Assembly (NCBI RefSeq): GCF_001553855.1
Contig: NZ_LQWV01000038.1
Span: 45,124-109,123 of the forward strand
DNA: 64,000 nucleotides
Reading direction: 5' to 3'
From: Streptococcus gordonii
GTDB lineage: Bacteria > Bacillota > Bacilli > Lactobacillales > Streptococcaceae
The translations under genes were made by a program, and so were the position numbers. This document shows, piece after piece, positions 37,144 through 47,297 of this stretch (within the stretch, counting starts at the first letter, position 1; each line of letters opens with the position of its first letter). The notes beneath the pieces were generated by a model. That model made no database searches. It had not been told where the DNA came from and saw nothing but the letters and a program-made list of their open reading frames with translations.

Positions 37144-38496
37144 TTATTCAATACCAATTTCTTCACGAACGACATCCGCAATCGTATCAACATAGAAATC
37201 AACTTCCTCATGACTTGGAGCTTCCGCCATTACGCGAAGTAATGGTTCAGTTCCACTTGGACGAACTAAAATCCGTCCATTTCCTGCCATTTTTGCTTCC
37301 ATTTCTTCGATAATTGATTTAATAGCAGGTACTTCCATCGCCTTATCCTTCATGCTATTCTCCACTCGAATATTGACTAATTTCTGAGGATAAATAGTTA
37401 CTTCAGATGCAAGTTCTGATAATTTTTTACCAGTCTCTTTCATGATTTTGGTTAATTGTACAGCAGTTAACTGGCCGTCACCTGTTGTATTATAGTCCAT
37501 GATAATCACATGTCCAGACTGTTCTCCGCCAAGATTATAGCCAGATTGGCGCATCTCTTCTACTACATAACGATCTCCAACAGCTGTTACAGCCTTTTGA
37601 ATTCCTTCTCGATCTAATGCCTTATGGAAACCAAGGTTTGACATAACTGTCGTGACAATAGTGTTTTGAGCCAACTGACCCTTTTCAGATAGATACTTAC
37701 CGATGATATACATAATCTTATCACCATCAACCAGCTCACCATTCTCATCCACAGCAATCAGACGATCGCTATCTCCATCAAAAGCTAAACCAATAGCAGC
37801 GCCCGATTCTCTTACAATCTCTTGTAAAGCTTCAGGATGAGTCGAACCAACATTCAAGTTAATATTGAGACCATCTGGGTTTTCTCCAATAACAGTCAAT
37901 TGAGCGCCTAAATCAGCAAAAATCTGACGAGCACTTGTTGAAGCAGCACCATTAGCCGTGTCTAGAGCAACATGCATTCCTTCTAGCTCTAAACCAGTTG
38001 AAACTAGGTATTGTTGATACTTGCGTAGTCCTTCTGGATAGTCAACAAGAGTTCCGAGTCCCTCAGCACTTGGACGTGGCAAAGTATCTTCAGTCGCATC
38101 AAGCAGAGCTTCTATTTCTAATTCTCGATCATCATCCAACTTGTAGCCGTCACCACCAAAGAACTTGATACCATTATCCAGTGCTGGGTTGTGGCTGGCA
38201 GAAATCATAACTCCGGCGCTTGCTTTTTCTGACTTAACCAAATAAGCTACACCTGGAGTTGCAATAACTCCAAGTTTATAAACATGAATACCAACTGATA
38301 AAAGACCAGCAATCAAGGCACTTTCTAACATTTCTCCTGAAATCCGTGTATCACGTCCAACGAAGACCTTAGGCACTTCACTTTCGTGCTGGCTCAGAAC
38401 GTAACCGCCAAAACGACCTAATTTAAAGGCCAATTCAGGCGTCAATTCCACATTTGCTTCTCCGCGAACACCATCGGTTCCAAAATATTTTCCCAT
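37144..38496 (-). CDS. glmM: Phosphoglucosamine mutase
   Basis: 450 residues. GTDGVRG at the start, the phospho-Ser loop [12 protein letters not shown], the Mg site DGDSDR, and the C-terminal [12 protein letters not shown]. It interconverts glucosamine-6- and -1-phosphate for peptidoglycan precursors. It is last of the cdaA-cdaR-glmM operon, the conserved Firmicutes arrangement in which GlmM binds and inhibits CdaA. Confidence 0.97.
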   Translation of the reverse strand: MGKYFGTDGVRGEANVELTPELAFKLGRFGGYVLSQHESEVPKVFVGRDTRISGEMLESALIAGLLSVGIHVYKLGVIATPGVAYLVKSEKASAGVMISASHNPALDNGIKFFGGDGYKLDDDRELEIEALLDATEDTLPRPSAEGLGTLVDYPEGLRKYQQYLVSTGLELEGMHVALDTANGAASTSARQIFADLGAQLTVIGENPDGLNINLNVGSTHPEALQEIVRESGAAIGLAFDGDSDRLIAVDENGELVDGDKIMYIIGKYLSEKGQLAQNTIVTTVMSNLGFHKALDREGIQKAVTAVGDRYVVEEMRQSGYNLGGEQSGHVIIMDYNTTGDGQLTAVQLTKIMKETGKKLSELASEVTIYPQKLVNIRVENSMKDKAMEVPAIKSIIEEMEAKMAGNGRILVRPSGTEPLLRVMAEAPSHEEVDFYVDTIADVVREEIGIE

Positions 38497-38532
38497 TATT
38501 CTATTTTTCCTTTCAGGTTATAAACTGTTTTA

Positions 38533-39279
38533 TTAATGATTAGAAGAGCTCGTAGAAGTTGAGCTTGTACTTGTCGAAGAAGAACCTGACGTCTTAGTCG
38601 TAATCTTCAACGTCGTTTCATAAGGACTAATGACACTCGGTATTGCAGTCCCAGTACTGTCTACAGCTCTCAAAGTTGCAACGCCTGTATAATTACCACT
38701 AATGACATCACTCTCTGGCAAGACTGCCTCTACATGGTCAATTCTTTCCATGTAATCTTCATCAGTAAAGACGGTAACCTTCGAATCACCGAAATTGACA
38801 CTTGAAATTGAAACCCCTTTAGCAACCTGACTTTCTGTGATAGTGGTCTGTACAGGAAATGTCTTACTCACGCGCTTACCTACTTTTACAGTGATTTTAT
38901 CAGGATTTACTGTTGCTGTCAGGCCACTAGGTAGATTATTAATGCTTAGTTTCACCTCTGAGATTCCAGTCTTAACATTGGTCAGATCAGCTACTATTTT
39001 AAATTTTCGTGTACTCTCCTGCATTTCACTAGCCAAGGTTAAGCGATTTGATCCCGTCAAACTAACTGTTGCTTCGGAAGAGAAACCACTAATAAAATAT
39101 TCATCGCTGTTGTATTTAACGTCAATAGGAACATTCGTAATTGTATTAGTGTATGTTTCAGACTTATTTAAGCGAATGTTGGCATTGTTTTGGAAATTGT
39201 TTGAGGTTGCATAAACAAATAAAACCAGAGCAAAAAAGACAGAGGAGAGGATATACCAGATTTTTTTATAGTTTTTCAT
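38533..39279 (-). CDS. cdaR: CdaA regulator (YbbR-domain protein)
   Basis: 248 residues with an N-terminal membrane anchor (IWYILSSVFFALVLFVYAT) and extracellular YbbR-like repeats, for example INNLPSGLTATVNPDKITVK and a second unit near 115-165. It ends in a Ser/Thr-rich tail of SSTS repeats. In other Firmicutes CdaR modulates diadenylate cyclase CdaA. Overlaps cdaA by 4 bases. Confidence 0.9.
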   Translation of the reverse strand: MKNYKKIWYILSSVFFALVLFVYATSNNFQNNANIRLNKSETYTNTITNVPIDVKYNSDEYFISGFSSEATVSLTGSNRLTLASEMQESTRKFKIVADLTNVKTGISEVKLSINNLPSGLTATVNPDKITVKVGKRVSKTFPVQTTITESQVAKGVSISSVNFGDSKVTVFTDEDYMERIDHVEAVLPESDVISGNYTGVATLRAVDSTGTAIPSVISPYETTLKITTKTSGSSSTSTSSTSTSSSNH

Positions 39280-40124
39280 TTTCTATGCCCTCCCAGTATA
39301 CGCTGATGCCAACCTTTTTTATCAGGTTGATCAGGAGCCAAAACCTTACGAAGCTCCTCTTCAAATTCCTGCAGAGACAAATCATGCTTGAAGACACCAT
39401 TGTGAGTGATAGAAATACCTCCCGTTTCCTCCGATACAATGAATGTAAAAGCATCAGAAACCTCAGATAGGCCGATTGCAGCCCGGTGACGAGTACCAAA
39501 TTCCTTGGAAATCCTTGAATTTTCTGTGAGAGGAAGATAAGCACATGATACAGCAATCTTATTATCTCTGATAATGACTGCACCATCGTGCAAAGGAGTA
39601 TTGGGGATAAAGATATTAATCAGTAATTCACCTGATACATCCGCATCCAAGGGAATTCCAGTCGAAATATATTCTTGCAAGGTTCTGCTACCTTGAATCG
39701 CAACCAAAGCTCCAATCTTACGTGGACTCATATACTCAACTGCTTTGACAGAAGCTTGGATAAGCTTTTCTTCCGAGCTCATAGGAGTTGCTGAAAAAAG
39801 ATCTGTTGCTCTACCTAAGCGTTCGAGTCCTGTTCGAATTTCTGGAGCAAAAATCACTACTGCTGCAATAACCCCATAAGTAATAACTTGATTAATCAGC
39901 CAAGAGATCGTTGCTAGGCCTAGAACATTTGCAATTATTTGTCCTAATACAAAGAGAAAAACTCCACGCAGGAGAATCATAATTTTTGTTCCTGCAACAG
40001 CCTTAGTAAAGAAATATAAGATCCAAGCCACCAAAGCAATATCAATGATATTAATCAAAATACTCCAGGGGCTGCCAAACAAACTTGACCAGTACTGGAG
40101 ATTAGACAATTGTTGAAAATTCAT
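39276..40124 (-). CDS. cdaA: Diadenylate cyclase
   Basis: 282 residues from ATG 40124 (GGGTGG at 7 bases; a TTG two codons upstream is less likely). Three N-terminal membrane helices (30-95) are followed by the DAC domain with the catalytic DGA (PLHDGAVIIRD) and RHR (GTRHRAAIG) motifs. It makes c-di-AMP, which controls potassium and osmolyte uptake and wall homeostasis. A TGATATAAT extended -10 lies about 35 bases upstream, back to back with the murT promoter. Confidence 0.95.
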   Translation of the reverse strand: MNFQQLSNLQYWSSLFGSPWSILINIIDIALVAWILYFFTKAVAGTKIMILLRGVFLFVLGQIIANVLGLATISWLINQVITYGVIAAVVIFAPEIRTGLERLGRATDLFSATPMSSEEKLIQASVKAVEYMSPRKIGALVAIQGSRTLQEYISTGIPLDADVSGELLINIFIPNTPLHDGAVIIRDNKIAVSCAYLPLTENSRISKEFGTRHRAAIGLSEVSDAFTFIVSEETGGISITHNGVFKHDLSLQEFEEELRKVLAPDQPDKKGWHQRILGGHRK

Positions 40125-40224
40125 AATCAATCCACCCTATCAAAGAAAACGTTCTTTTCTATTATATCATTTTTAGTAGTTTTTTTCTGTAATCAAATTT
40201 ACTTTTTATGATAAAATAATTCTT

Positions 40225-41568
40225 ATGAAGATAAATACACTTTTAGGTCTCTTGGCAGGTAAATCCTCCCACTTTGTCCTCAGCAAAATGGGACGTGGAT
40301 CTACTCTTCCTGGAAAAATTGCCTTAACCTTTGACAAAAACATTTTACAAAACTTAGCTAATAACTATGAAGTCGTGGTTATTACTGGAACAAACGGAAA
40401 GACACTGACCACAGCTTTGACGGTGGGCATTCTCAAGGAAGCTTTTGGAGAAGTTACTACTAATACCAGTGGTGCCAATATGATTACAGGGATTACCACA
40501 ACCTTCCTGACTGCTAAAAAAGGCAAATCTGGTAAAAATATAGCTGTGCTAGAAATAGATGAAGCCAGCCTATCTCGGATTTGTGACTATATCAAGCCCA
40601 GCCTCTTTGTCTTTACCAATATTTTCCGTGACCAGATGGACCGCTATGGTGAGATCTACACAACTTACCAGATGATTTTGGATGCTGCAGCAAAAGTTCC
40701 TGAAGCGACAGTGCTAATGAATGGGGACAGCCCTCTCTTTAACTCAGTTAGCCTAAAGAATCCTGTCCGCTACTATGGATTTGACACTGAAAAAAGCCAG
40801 GCCCAGCTAGCTCACTATAATACTGAGGGCATCCTCTGTCCCAAGTGCGAGCATATCCTCAAGTATGAGCTCAACACCTATGCCAATCTAGGAGCTTATA
40901 TCTGTGAGGAATGTGGTTTCAAGCGTCCTAAGCTAGACTACAGCCTGACTGCCCTCAATGCTCTTGAGCATAACCGCTCTGCCTTTACCATTGATGGGCA
41001 AGACTATCAGATTAATATCGGTGGGCTCTACAATATCTACAATGCCTTGGCTGCAGTGTCAGTGGCTCAATTCTTTGGAGTTGAGCCTTCTACAATCAAG
41101 TCTGGTTTTGATAAGAGCCGAGCTGTCTTTGGCCGTCAGGAAACCTTCAAAATCGGAGATAAAGAGTGTACCCTGGTTTTGATTAAAAATCCAGTTGGTG
41201 CTACCCAGGCCTTGGAAATGATTGAGCTTGCACCTTTTGACTTTAGCTTATCTGTCTTGCTCAATGCTAATTATGCGGACGGCATTGATACCAGCTGGAT
41301 CTGGGATGCTGATTTTGAGAAAATTTTAGCGATGAATATTCCTCATGTCATCGCAGGTGGTGTCCGTCACTCCGAAATAGCTCGTCGACTGCGAGTAACG
41401 GGTTATCCAGCAGATCAGATTAGTGAAGTCAAAGACTTAGAAGAAGTTTTCAAGGCCATTGAACAGCAAGAAACCAAGCATGCCTACATCTTAGCAACAT
41501 ATACTGCAATGCTGGAATTCCGAGAGTTGCTGGCAGAGCGTCAGGTTGTTAGAAAGGAGATGAACTAA
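40225..41568 (+). CDS. murT: Lipid II isoglutaminyl synthase, Mur-ligase-like subunit MurT
   Basis: 447 residues. Mur-ligase central ATPase with GTNGKT near 57-62, then an inserted zinc ribbon (CPKC...CEEC), and the C-terminal MurT domain (DUF1727). With GatD it amidates the alpha-carboxylate of D-Glu in lipid II. The -10 TAAAAT (40212-40217, with upstream TGA) ends 7 bases before the ATG and there is no SD, so the mRNA is probably leaderless. The gene overlaps gatD by 1 base (TAATG). Confidence 0.95.
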   Translation: MKINTLLGLLAGKSSHFVLSKMGRGSTLPGKIALTFDKNILQNLANNYEVVVITGTNGKTLTTALTVGILKEAFGEVTTNTSGANMITGITTTFLTAKKGKSGKNIAVLEIDEASLSRICDYIKPSLFVFTNIFRDQMDRYGEIYTTYQMILDAAAKVPEATVLMNGDSPLFNSVSLKNPVRYYGFDTEKSQAQLAHYNTEGILCPKCEHILKYELNTYANLGAYICEECGFKRPKLDYSLTALNALEHNRSAFTIDGQDYQINIGGLYNIYNALAAVSVAQFFGVEPSTIKSGFDKSRAVFGRQETFKIGDKECTLVLIKNPVGATQALEMIELAPFDFSLSVLLNANYADGIDTSWIWDADFEKILAMNIPHVIAGGVRHSEIARRLRVTGYPADQISEVKDLEEVFKAIEQQETKHAYILATYTAMLEFRELLAERQVVRKEMN

Positions 41569-42353
41569 TGGTTTATACATCCCTCACTTCTCCTGATAAC
41601 CAGGACTACCCTTACGATATTAAAATTGCCCACCTCTATGGAGATCTCATGAATACTTATGGAGATAATGGCAATGTGCTCATGCTTAAATATGTGGCAG
41701 AAAAGCTAGGTGCTAGAGTTCAAGTGGATATTGTCTCTCTGGAAGATGGTTTTGACAAGGACAGCTACGACATCGTCTTCTTTGGTGGTGGCCAAGACTA
41801 TGAACAAACGATCGTAGCTCGTGACTTACCAGCTAAAAAGGATGCCTTAGAAAATTTTATCAACGAAAATGGCGTAGTGTTAGCTATCTGCGGTGGTTTT
41901 CAACTCTTGGGAAAATACTATATCGAAGCATCCGGTCGACGGATCGAAGGATTAGGTATCATGGGACATTACACCCTCAACCAGACAAATAATCGCTATA
42001 TTGGTGATATTAAGATTCATAATGAAGAATTCAATGAGACCTACTATGGCTTTGAAAATCACCAAGGACGTACCTTCCTCTCTGAAGATGAAAAACCTCT
42101 TGGAAAAGTCGTCTATGGAAATGGAAACAACCAAGATGATGGTTGCGAAGGCGTTCATTTTAAAAATGTCTTTGGTTCTTACTTCCATGGTCCCATCTTG
42201 TCCCGCAATGCAAACTTGGCCTACCGTCTGGTGACCACAGCTCTGAAAAAGAAGTATGGCTCTGATCTTAAATTGGCAGCTTATGAGGACATCTTAGCAC
42301 TAGAAAAACAGGAAGAATATGGTGATGTCAAAAGTAAGGCTGAATTTGAATAA
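41568..42353 (+). CDS. gatD: Lipid II isoglutaminyl synthase, glutaminase subunit GatD
   Basis: 261 residues of the class I glutamine amidotransferase type. Nucleophile Cys in [10 protein letters not shown], and the downstream [12 protein letters not shown] region carries the histidine. It supplies ammonia to MurT. Translationally coupled to murT through TAATG. Confidence 0.95.
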   Translation: MVYTSLTSPDNQDYPYDIKIAHLYGDLMNTYGDNGNVLMLKYVAEKLGARVQVDIVSLEDGFDKDSYDIVFFGGGQDYEQTIVARDLPAKKDALENFINENGVVLAICGGFQLLGKYYIEASGRRIEGLGIMGHYTLNQTNNRYIGDIKIHNEEFNETYYGFENHQGRTFLSEDEKPLGKVVYGNGNNQDDGCEGVHFKNVFGSYFHGPILSRNANLAYRLVTTALKKKYGSDLKLAAYEDILALEKQEEYGDVKSKAEFE

Positions 42354-42371
42354 ATACCTTGGAGAAATATT

Positions 42372-42629
42372 ATGAAAGAAAAACTACACTATATCCTACT
42401 TTTAATTACCGTTCTATTGGTTGCTGGTATTTCCTTGGCCAATATGCAGAGCGTCAATGTTAGCTTTATCCTATTTAGCTTCAAACTTCCCTTGATTATA
42501 TTGATTTTGATCTCAGTACTTCTAGGATCTATTACGACCTTTCTCATCAGCATGGTAAAAAATTTCTCACTGAAAAAAGAGCTTAAGAAAACCAAGGAAG
42601 TACTTGAAAACTCACATTCAAAAAACTAG
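42372..42629 (+). CDS. LapA/DUF1049-family membrane protein
   Basis: 85 residues with two membrane helices (5-22 and 37-62). The motif NVSFILFSFKLPLIILILIS between them is typical of LapA/YtxH-like DUF1049 proteins, and the C-terminal tail is Lys-rich. Role in streptococci unclear. It follows gatD by 18 bases and ends in a terminator that includes its stop codon. Confidence 0.82.
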   Translation: MKEKLHYILLLITVLLVAGISLANMQSVNVSFILFSFKLPLIILILISVLLGSITTFLISMVKNFSLKKELKKTKEVLENSHSKN

Positions 42630-42657
42630 GTTGGAATTTATTCCAGCCTAGTTTTTT
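42620..42657. terminator. Bidirectional terminator between murT-gatD operon and MFS gene
   Basis: AAAACTAGG-TTGGAAT / ATTCCA-GCCTAGTTTT, about 15 paired bases with A/T tracts on both sides. Confidence 0.92.
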
Positions 42658-43828
42658 GTATTCTTATTTGATAGATATAGGAAAGAAAAGCTAGTCCAAT
42701 CACCCCTAGGCCAATCAGTAGAAAGGAAAGAGTGTGGACGCTTGGCAGCAGAGTCATTAGAAAAGTCGCAGGAGGCATGAAAAGAATTGCCAGCGTGTAG
42801 ATCGTTGAGAAAACGCGGCCTAGATACTGCTTGTCCACCTTGGTCTGAACCTGGCTGAAGAAATGAATGTTGAACACAGTCATAAAGAGCTCACAGATAA
42901 GATTACCAGAATAAGAAAAATAGGGATGAACCTGTATCAAGGCAGAGACGCCCATGACTGCGACTCCAACACCGGTCAATAGCAGGGCTACAAGTAAGTT
43001 GCCCATACTGGCCTTAACCTTGCTGGCTAGCATGGCTCCAATGATTGAGCCTATAGCTCCCAAACTCAAAATGGTCGCATAAGAGCCTGTCTTGCCGTAA
43101 AGCTGATTGGTAAAAGGCAATAGATAATTAAAGGCCGCAAAGAAAAAGTTGACTGCCGAAGCTACCAAGAGCAGAAAGAAGATTTCTTTATGCTGACGGA
43201 TATAAACTAAACCTTCCTTGATATCTCTCAGGATATTTCCAAGATTGATGGGAGACTTCTGCTTGCTTGGCTCATGATTAGGCAGAAAGTAAACCAAGGC
43301 AAAAGCCAGAAAGAAGCTAAGGGCATCCAGCTGAAGGGTCATGCGCAGATTCGCATACTGCATCACGATAAAAGACAAAACTGGAGCTGAGACACTGATA
43401 ACTTGCAAGGCCAATTCCAGATGAGAATTGTAGGCCACGATGTCTTCTTTGTCCACAATTTCGGTAATATAAGACTTATTAGCTGGTCGAGAAAAAGCAA
43501 AGGCTATAGCCTGAACCACATTAGCAAAAATCAGCGCTCCAATCATGAGCTGGTCATTAGAGATAAAAGAAATCAGCAAACAAAGACCAGCACAAATCAA
43601 ATCTGTTACCATCAACACCTTACGCCTGGAAAAGCGGTCCGCAATGGCTCCACCAAAAGGATTGAATAAGATGGAGGTGACTAGCTCTGATATCTGATAA
43701 ATGCCCAAGACCGTCTGTCCCAGAGCTCCCAAAGAAGCAAGCCAGATGCTATTTCCATAGTCATAAAGCATATTCCCAATTTTATTAATAGCAGCCCGTG
43801 TAATCAGCTGTGCTGCCTGTCGATTCAT
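42638..43828 (-). CDS. MFS efflux transporter (MefA/Mef(E)-like MFS_3 type)
   Basis: 396 residues from ATG 43828; AAGGAGGT lies 6 bases before it, inside the longer frame that starts at 43846, so the upstream start is rejected. About 11-12 membrane helices, with GGAIADRFSRRKVLMVTD as the cytoplasmic loop 2-3 motif of MFS. The protein resembles macrolide-efflux-type or siderophore-exporter MFS members. It lies downstream of an Rgg regulator, with a perfect dyad overlapping its promoter. Substrate unknown. Confidence 0.85.
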   Translation of the reverse strand: MNRQAAQLITRAAINKIGNMLYDYGNSIWLASLGALGQTVLGIYQISELVTSILFNPFGGAIADRFSRRKVLMVTDLICAGLCLLISFISNDQLMIGALIFANVVQAIAFAFSRPANKSYITEIVDKEDIVAYNSHLELALQVISVSAPVLSFIVMQYANLRMTLQLDALSFFLAFALVYFLPNHEPSKQKSPINLGNILRDIKEGLVYIRQHKEIFFLLLVASAVNFFFAAFNYLLPFTNQLYGKTGSYATILSLGAIGSIIGAMLASKVKASMGNLLVALLLTGVGVAVMGVSALIQVHPYFSYSGNLICELFMTVFNIHFFSQVQTKVDKQYLGRVFSTIYTLAILFMPPATFLMTLLPSVHTLSFLLIGLGVIGLAFLSYIYQIRIQKTRLE

Positions 43829-43841
43829 AAAAATACCTCCT

Positions 43842-43873
43842 TCCATTTCTGAAACTATTGTATCAGAAATGGA
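43842..43873 (-). promoter_or_regulatory. Perfect 11-bp dyad flanking the MFS promoter -10
   Basis: TCCATTTCTGA (43842-43852) and TCAGAAATGGA (43863-43873) are separated by 10 bases that contain the -10 TACAAT. There is no good -35. Likely a regulator binding site or an RNA hairpin over the transcription start; the adjacent Rgg is the obvious candidate protein. Confidence 0.65.
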
Positions 43874-43906
43874 GGGAGGTTCTTTGTTTTTCCCATATTT
43901 GGGAAA

Positions 43907-44770
43907 TTATACTTTCACAAACTTATCGAAATGCTCTTGATAATAAGCAACTTGCTCAGGTAGTTCCAGCACTTCAAAGATATGCATAGCTTCCTGCATT
44001 TGCTTGATTCCCTGCTTCTTCTGTCCCATCTGATAAGCCGCAAAACCTTTGAAATAGAGGAATACATTACGTTCATAGAGTTTGATGCCCTTGCCAATGA
44101 TTTTCTCTACGTAAGCCTCAAAATAACTAGCCTTATCAAAAGAACGACTTTCCAAACAGTGCTGGTAGCAATTAAGAGCTAGAATCAAGACTAGTCTCTT
44201 ATGGCGACCGATTTCTTTGTAGTAGTCCTCCCGCTCCATAACTTCCTTGCCCAGACGGTAGACATAGTCCACATCATAAAAACTATAGAGATTACCAAAA
44301 AGAATCAGCTCATACATGGTCCAATCTTCCACTTGAAAGAGATAATCAGCCACCTTATCTAAATCCTCTTGCCTCATGCGAAACTGACTCTCTCGTTGAC
44401 AAATCAAGCCCTGCATCAAAATCCAATTCAGCTCATAGTAAAGAGGAACACTGCTGGCCTTGGCCTTTTCCAACTGCTCCGCTTGCAAGTCCTGAAATCC
44501 CTTGATGTCATTTGAGTAGTAAAGAGGGATAATCTTACCCATCATGGCCACGTGCTCATGCTGCTGGAAATTCCGTGCCTTGTCCATAAAATTTTCAAGG
44601 GTCACATGAATATTATCCAAGAGATCTAAAAATTTCGAGAGAGTCATATCCGACTCACCCAGCTCAAAACGAGACAGCTGAGAAGTCGAGCAAACCTGAC
44701 CCGCCGCTTCCTTCAAAGAATAATGCCCATTTAAACGAAAATCACGAAAAACCTTGCCTAAATTTTCCAT
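43907..44770 (-). CDS. Rgg/GadR/MutR-family transcriptional regulator
   Basis: 287 residues. An N-terminal XRE HTH (SLKEAAGQVCSTSQLSRFEL, about 18-37) is followed by a helical TPR-like C-terminal domain (VEDWTMYELILFGNLYSFYD) typical of Rgg proteins that bind short hydrophobic peptides or act alone. No SHP-like peptide gene is visible next to it. It lies 4 bases after the DUF6483-like gene and 78 bases before the MFS gene, its likely target. Confidence 0.88.
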   Translation of the reverse strand: MENLGKVFRDFRLNGHYSLKEAAGQVCSTSQLSRFELGESDMTLSKFLDLLDNIHVTLENFMDKARNFQQHEHVAMMGKIIPLYYSNDIKGFQDLQAEQLEKAKASSVPLYYELNWILMQGLICQRESQFRMRQEDLDKVADYLFQVEDWTMYELILFGNLYSFYDVDYVYRLGKEVMEREDYYKEIGRHKRLVLILALNCYQHCLESRSFDKASYFEAYVEKIIGKGIKLYERNVFLYFKGFAAYQMGQKKQGIKQMQEAMHIFEVLELPEQVAYYQEHFDKFVKV

Positions 44771-44774
44771 TTGT

Positions 44775-45131
44775 TTACCACTTAAATTCTTTCAGTTGCT
44801 TTTCCAAATCCTGTAAATAGGCTTCATCCAAGCCATTCCGGTCTTTTGCTGGGGCTTCCAGACTGGCCAGATAAAGCAAGAACTGGTCCGCCAGTATTTC
44901 ATATTGATGGAAAGGCAGGTGCTTCATCTGGGCCTGAACGAAATCAGCAGCCTCTGCAAAATGCTCGCTTTCCAGCAACTCTTGCAAATAATCAGCTCCA
45001 TCAAGCTGCCGGCCTTGCTCATCTTCAAACTGCCCCAGATCCAAATGCTGGATTGTTAGGCGCAGAGCCGAACCAAGCATATTGGCCGCTCCCTTGATCT
45101 GCCGCATAAACCAATCGTTTTCTGTCGTCAT
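44775..45131 (-). CDS. Conserved hypothetical protein (DUF6483-like)
   Basis: 118 residues, all-helical and acidic, from ATG 45131 with AAGGAG. It begins MTTENDWFMRQIKGAANMLG, which recalls the DUF6483 family. No catalytic motif. Its 45-base gap after the ABC-F gene and 4-base gap before rgg suggest one transcript. Confidence 0.7.
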   Translation of the reverse strand: MTTENDWFMRQIKGAANMLGSALRLTIQHLDLGQFEDEQGRQLDGADYLQELLESEHFAEAADFVQAQMKHLPFHQYEILADQFLLYLASLEAPAKDRNGLDEAYLQDLEKQLKEFKW

Positions 45132-45176
45132 CAGTAGCTCCTTCCAAAGCGGGCGGACTGACTGCCCCTAAAAATA

Positions 45177-47072
45177 CTAGACCTTCTCCGCCAGCTCTTC
45201 CCACTCTAGCATGGCTTCTTCTTGGGTGGCGGTCAACTGGTCGATTTGCTGCTGGCTCTCCATGAGTTCGCCGGCGTCATTAGTGGCCTCCATGGCTTCC
45301 TGAAGCTGACTGATCTGGCTGTCCAAGTCCTCGATTTGCGCTTCCAATTGCTCTAAGCGGCGGGCCAGCCGGCGCTGTTCTTTCTGGTTTTCCTTTTGGA
45401 TTTGATAGTCATTGGCAGGGGCAGGCTTATCAGAATCAACCCGCTCCGTCTCCTCACGCAAGGCTTCCTGCTCTGCCTTTTTCTCCAGATAGTAGTCATA
45501 ATCACCTAGATAAAGGGTGGAGCCTGTTTCAGAAAGCTCGATGATCTGGGTGGCTACGCGATTGATAAAGTAACGGTCATGGCTGACAAAAAGCAGGGTG
45601 CCATCAAAGTCAATCAGGGCATTTTCAAGCACTTCCTTGCTGTCAATGTCTAGGTGGTTGGTCGGCTCGTCTAGGATGAGGAAGTTGTTGTTTTCCATAG
45701 ACAGCTTGGCTAGGAGCAGGCGCGCTCGCTCTCCACCTGATAGCATGCCGACAGACTTCTTGACATCATCTCCTGAGAAGAGGAAAGCGCCTAAGCGATT
45801 GCGAATCTCGACCTCTGGCGTCAGCTTGAAGTCATTCCATAGCTCATCAAGAACCGTATTGCTGGGAGTCAGCTTGCTCTGGGTCTGGTCATAGTAGCCC
45901 ACTTCCACATTAGCCCCCAGCTGCTCCTTACCTCTGATGAAGGGCACTTGACCGATTAGTGATTTAATCAAGGTCGTCTTTCCAATCCCATTTGGCCCGA
46001 CAATAGCTACCGCATTAAACTTGCGAATATCAAGGTTAATCGGCTCCGACAGGACTTCCTCTCCGTAGCCAATAGCCGCATCTTCCAAGGTCAGCACAAC
46101 ATTTCCAGAAACCTTATCGGATTTGAAGGTCATATTGGCCGAGCGGCCGCCGGTCTCCGGTCTGTCCAAACGCTCCATCTTTTCCAGCTGCTTACGGCGG
46201 GACTGAGCCCGCTTAGTAGTGGAAGCCCGAACCAGATTGCGATTGACAAAATCCTCCAGCGCAGCGATTTCTTTCTGTTGCTTCTCATAGTTCTTAGCTT
46301 CGGTAGCTAGCTTTTGCTCCTTTTGGACCACGAAGCTAGAGTAATTACCCACATATCGATCTAAGGAATGCTTGGTCAAGTCCAGCGTGATGGTCGCAAC
46401 CTTGTCTAGGAAATAGCGGTCGTGGCTAACGATGATCAGGGCACCGCTGTAGTTGACTAAGTAAGTCTCCAGCCAGGCAATGGTCTCGATATCTAAGTGG
46501 TTGGTCGGCTCGTCCAGTACCAGCAACTCTGGCTTTTCCAAAAGCATCTTAGCCAGAGCCAGACGGGTATTCTGCCCGCCCGAAAGCTCAGAAATCTTCA
46601 TCTGCCACGTGGACTGGTCAAACTTGAAGCCATTCAAAATAGCTCGAATATCGGCCTCGTAGGTAAAACCACCTTTCTGGCGAAAATCCTCTGACAGCTG
46701 ATCGTACTGGGTCATGAGAGCAGTCAACTCTTCCCCTGACAATTCTCCCATTTGCAGCTCCATCTGCCGCAAGCGCTTCTCTTGCTGACGCAGTCTATCA
46801 AAGACCAGCAGCATCTCATCGTAGATAGTATTCTCCGACTCAAAGCGGCTGTCCTGAGCCAGATAGGACAGAGACAGGTCGCGTTTTTTATTGATCTGAC
46901 CAGACGTAGGATCTTCCTCGCCCACCAAAATCTTGAGCAGGGTTGACTTCCCAGCTCCATTTTTACCGACGAGGGCAATCCGGTCACCCTCATCCACCTG
47001 CAGGTTAATATTGTCAAAAAGAAGCTCCCCTGCAAAAGAGCGCTCAATCTTGCTTACTTGTAAAATAATCAT
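45177..47072 (-). CDS. ABC-F family ATPase (translation factor/ribosome protection type)
   Basis: 631 residues, two ABC domains and no membrane segments. First: GKNGAGKST, LSGGQ, LLVLDEPTNHLD. Second: GPNGIGKTT, LSGGE, FLILDEPTNHLD. Between them is the P-site tRNA-interaction linker (about 245-320, Lys/Arg-rich, VNRNLVRASTTKRAQSRRKQ). The C-terminal coiled coil spans about 560-630. The layout matches the Uup/YdiF-like housekeeping ABC-F proteins more than antibiotic-resistance members. First gene of the run to the Rgg regulator. Confidence 0.92.
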   Translation of the reverse strand: MIILQVSKIERSFAGELLFDNINLQVDEGDRIALVGKNGAGKSTLLKILVGEEDPTSGQINKKRDLSLSYLAQDSRFESENTIYDEMLLVFDRLRQQEKRLRQMELQMGELSGEELTALMTQYDQLSEDFRQKGGFTYEADIRAILNGFKFDQSTWQMKISELSGGQNTRLALAKMLLEKPELLVLDEPTNHLDIETIAWLETYLVNYSGALIIVSHDRYFLDKVATITLDLTKHSLDRYVGNYSSFVVQKEQKLATEAKNYEKQQKEIAALEDFVNRNLVRASTTKRAQSRRKQLEKMERLDRPETGGRSANMTFKSDKVSGNVVLTLEDAAIGYGEEVLSEPINLDIRKFNAVAIVGPNGIGKTTLIKSLIGQVPFIRGKEQLGANVEVGYYDQTQSKLTPSNTVLDELWNDFKLTPEVEIRNRLGAFLFSGDDVKKSVGMLSGGERARLLLAKLSMENNNFLILDEPTNHLDIDSKEVLENALIDFDGTLLFVSHDRYFINRVATQIIELSETGSTLYLGDYDYYLEKKAEQEALREETERVDSDKPAPANDYQIQKENQKEQRRLARRLEQLEAQIEDLDSQISQLQEAMEATNDAGELMESQQQIDQLTATQEEAMLEWEELAEKV

Positions 47073-47297
47073 AAAACCATTATAGCAGATTTGCTTCTCT
47101 CCTGCTATCTACTAGATATTTAAAAATTTCAGCAGATTCATTATCCTAGAGATTTTGCTAAACTGATAGCTCCCATATGGAAAATCTAGTAAAAAAACAT
47201 CTCAAAACTTAGATCTTTCCACTAAGCTTCAAGATGCACCATAAACTTTCGAAAGTAATAAGCAAGTAACATTTTCCAATATTGACTTTTAAATCAC

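Noticed and set aside
37027..37242. Plus-strand 71-codon ORF at the end of glmM
   Set aside because: It overlaps the glmM terminator and coding end on the opposite strand and has no SD.
43829..43906. Small hydrophobic peptide (SHP) gene next to rgg
   Set aside because: No short ORF with a hydrophobic C-terminus and an SD is present around the Rgg gene.
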